Below, one piece after another: positions 6,018 through 6,335 of a stretch of 6,335 nt of DNA (the first letter of the stretch is position 1; each line of letters starts with the position of its first letter). This DNA comes from Deltaproteobacteria bacterium. GTDB lineage: Bacteria; Desulfobacterota; DSM-4660; Desulfatiglandales; Desulfatiglandaceae. The position numbers and the translations under genes are program-made. Below the pieces are notes generated by a model that was not told the DNA's origin, did not search any database, and saw only the letters and a program-made list of their open reading frames with translations. Location: positions 10,843 to 17,177 of the forward strand of contig JAOZQV010000023.1 of assembly GCA_029932035.1 (NCBI GenBank), in the 5' to 3' direction.

Positions 6018-6335
6018 TCACCACTCCCAGCTCAAAACTTTCATCTCTGTCTTCCCCTTATTGAGAAAACGCATGACTGCCGGTCCCACCTCGCCAATGG
6101 GAAGGACATCGGCAGCAGCCCCTAATTGCTTAGCCGCCTTCGGCATACCATAAATCACACTGGTCGCCTCATCCTGGGCAATGGTGTACCATCCGGCCTT
6201 GCGCAATGCTGCCAGTCCTTCTGCCCCATCCCGACCCATACCAGTAAGCAGCACAGCAACCCCCTTTGAAGGCCAAAGCTTGGCAACGCTCTTAAACAAT
6301 ACGTCCACCGAGGGCCGAAAAGGGATATCGCCCGG
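6018..6335 (-). CDS. CheB/WspF-type chemosensory methylesterase, C-terminal part
   Basis: The last 105 residues of a protein-glutamate methylesterase; the start and receiver lie beyond the right edge. The frame is open to the edge, reading FRPSVDVLFKSVAKLWPS, then LLTGMGRDGAEGL, TIAQDEATSVIYGMPKAA and a C-terminal helix, ending in TGA at 6018-6020. The Asp of GMGRDGA corresponds to the catalytic-triad Asp of CheB; the Ser and His are outside the window. Such enzymes remove methyl groups from (or deamidate) receptor glutamates, resetting a chemoreceptor array, and are activated by CheA-type phosphorylation. Given the WspR-like receivers next door, the WspF role (adaptation enzyme of a Wsp-like system) is the best guess. 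A GTG at 6308 is internal and not the start. It precedes the cyclase gene by 170 bp on the same strand. Confidence 0.93.
   Translation of the reverse strand, partial: PGDIPFRPSVDVLFKSVAKLWPSKGVAVLLTGMGRDGAEGLAALRKAGWYTIAQDEATSVIYGMPKAAKQLGAAADVLPIGEVGPAVMRFLNKGKTEMKVLSWEW

Noticed and set aside
6018..6308. GTG at 6308 as the start of a 96-residue protein
   Set aside because: The frame stays open to the window edge, and the residues before it (FRPS) continue the conserved CheB/WspF motif, so this is an internal Val codon of a truncated gene.

Overview
The window carries one co-directional run of six genes, all on the minus strand, so transcription runs from high to low coordinates. Base composition is moderate, near 50% GC by eye. 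The gene content (a Wsp-type chemosensory methylesterase, two WspR-type receiver proteins, a SpoIIE-type phosphatase and a class III cyclase) together with heptamer-repeat intergenic DNA suggests an environmental Gram-negative bacterium, most likely of the Desulfobacterota/deltaproteobacterial kind. That placement is an inference from style of content; no marker gene is present.

Signalling half (about 3118-6335). At the right edge lies the last third of a CheB/WspF-type methylesterase, cut by the window. A 170-bp intergenic stretch made almost entirely of degenerate 7-bp repeats follows. Next come two response regulators in tandem. Their receiver domains are about 76% identical (100 of 131 positions, hand count) and resemble the WspR receiver of Pseudomonas, but neither carries the GGDEF output of WspR. 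The first ends in a class III nucleotide cyclase plus a C-terminal beta-rich domain, the second in a PP2C/SpoIIE phosphatase. The likely reading is a Wsp-like chemosensory pathway whose upstream parts (receptor, CheA, CheW, CheR) lie beyond the right edge, and whose phosphoryl signal goes to a cyclic nucleotide and to a partner-switching phosphatase instead of to c-di-GMP.

Metabolic half (1-3063). After a 54-bp gap with no visible terminator come an FGGY-family carbohydrate kinase, a very small putative lipoprotein whose ribosome binding site overlaps the kinase stop codon, and 16 bp later a large open frame (at least 415 codons) running off the left edge. I do not recognise this last protein. 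It contains a 10-G homopolymer near the window edge at which loss of one base would create an immediate stop. The tight spacing argues that kinase, lipoprotein and unknown protein are co-translated; whether they also belong to the signalling transcript is open.

No tRNA, rRNA, CRISPR array, insertion sequence or convincing rho-independent terminator was seen. Open frames on the plus strand all lie antisense to these genes.
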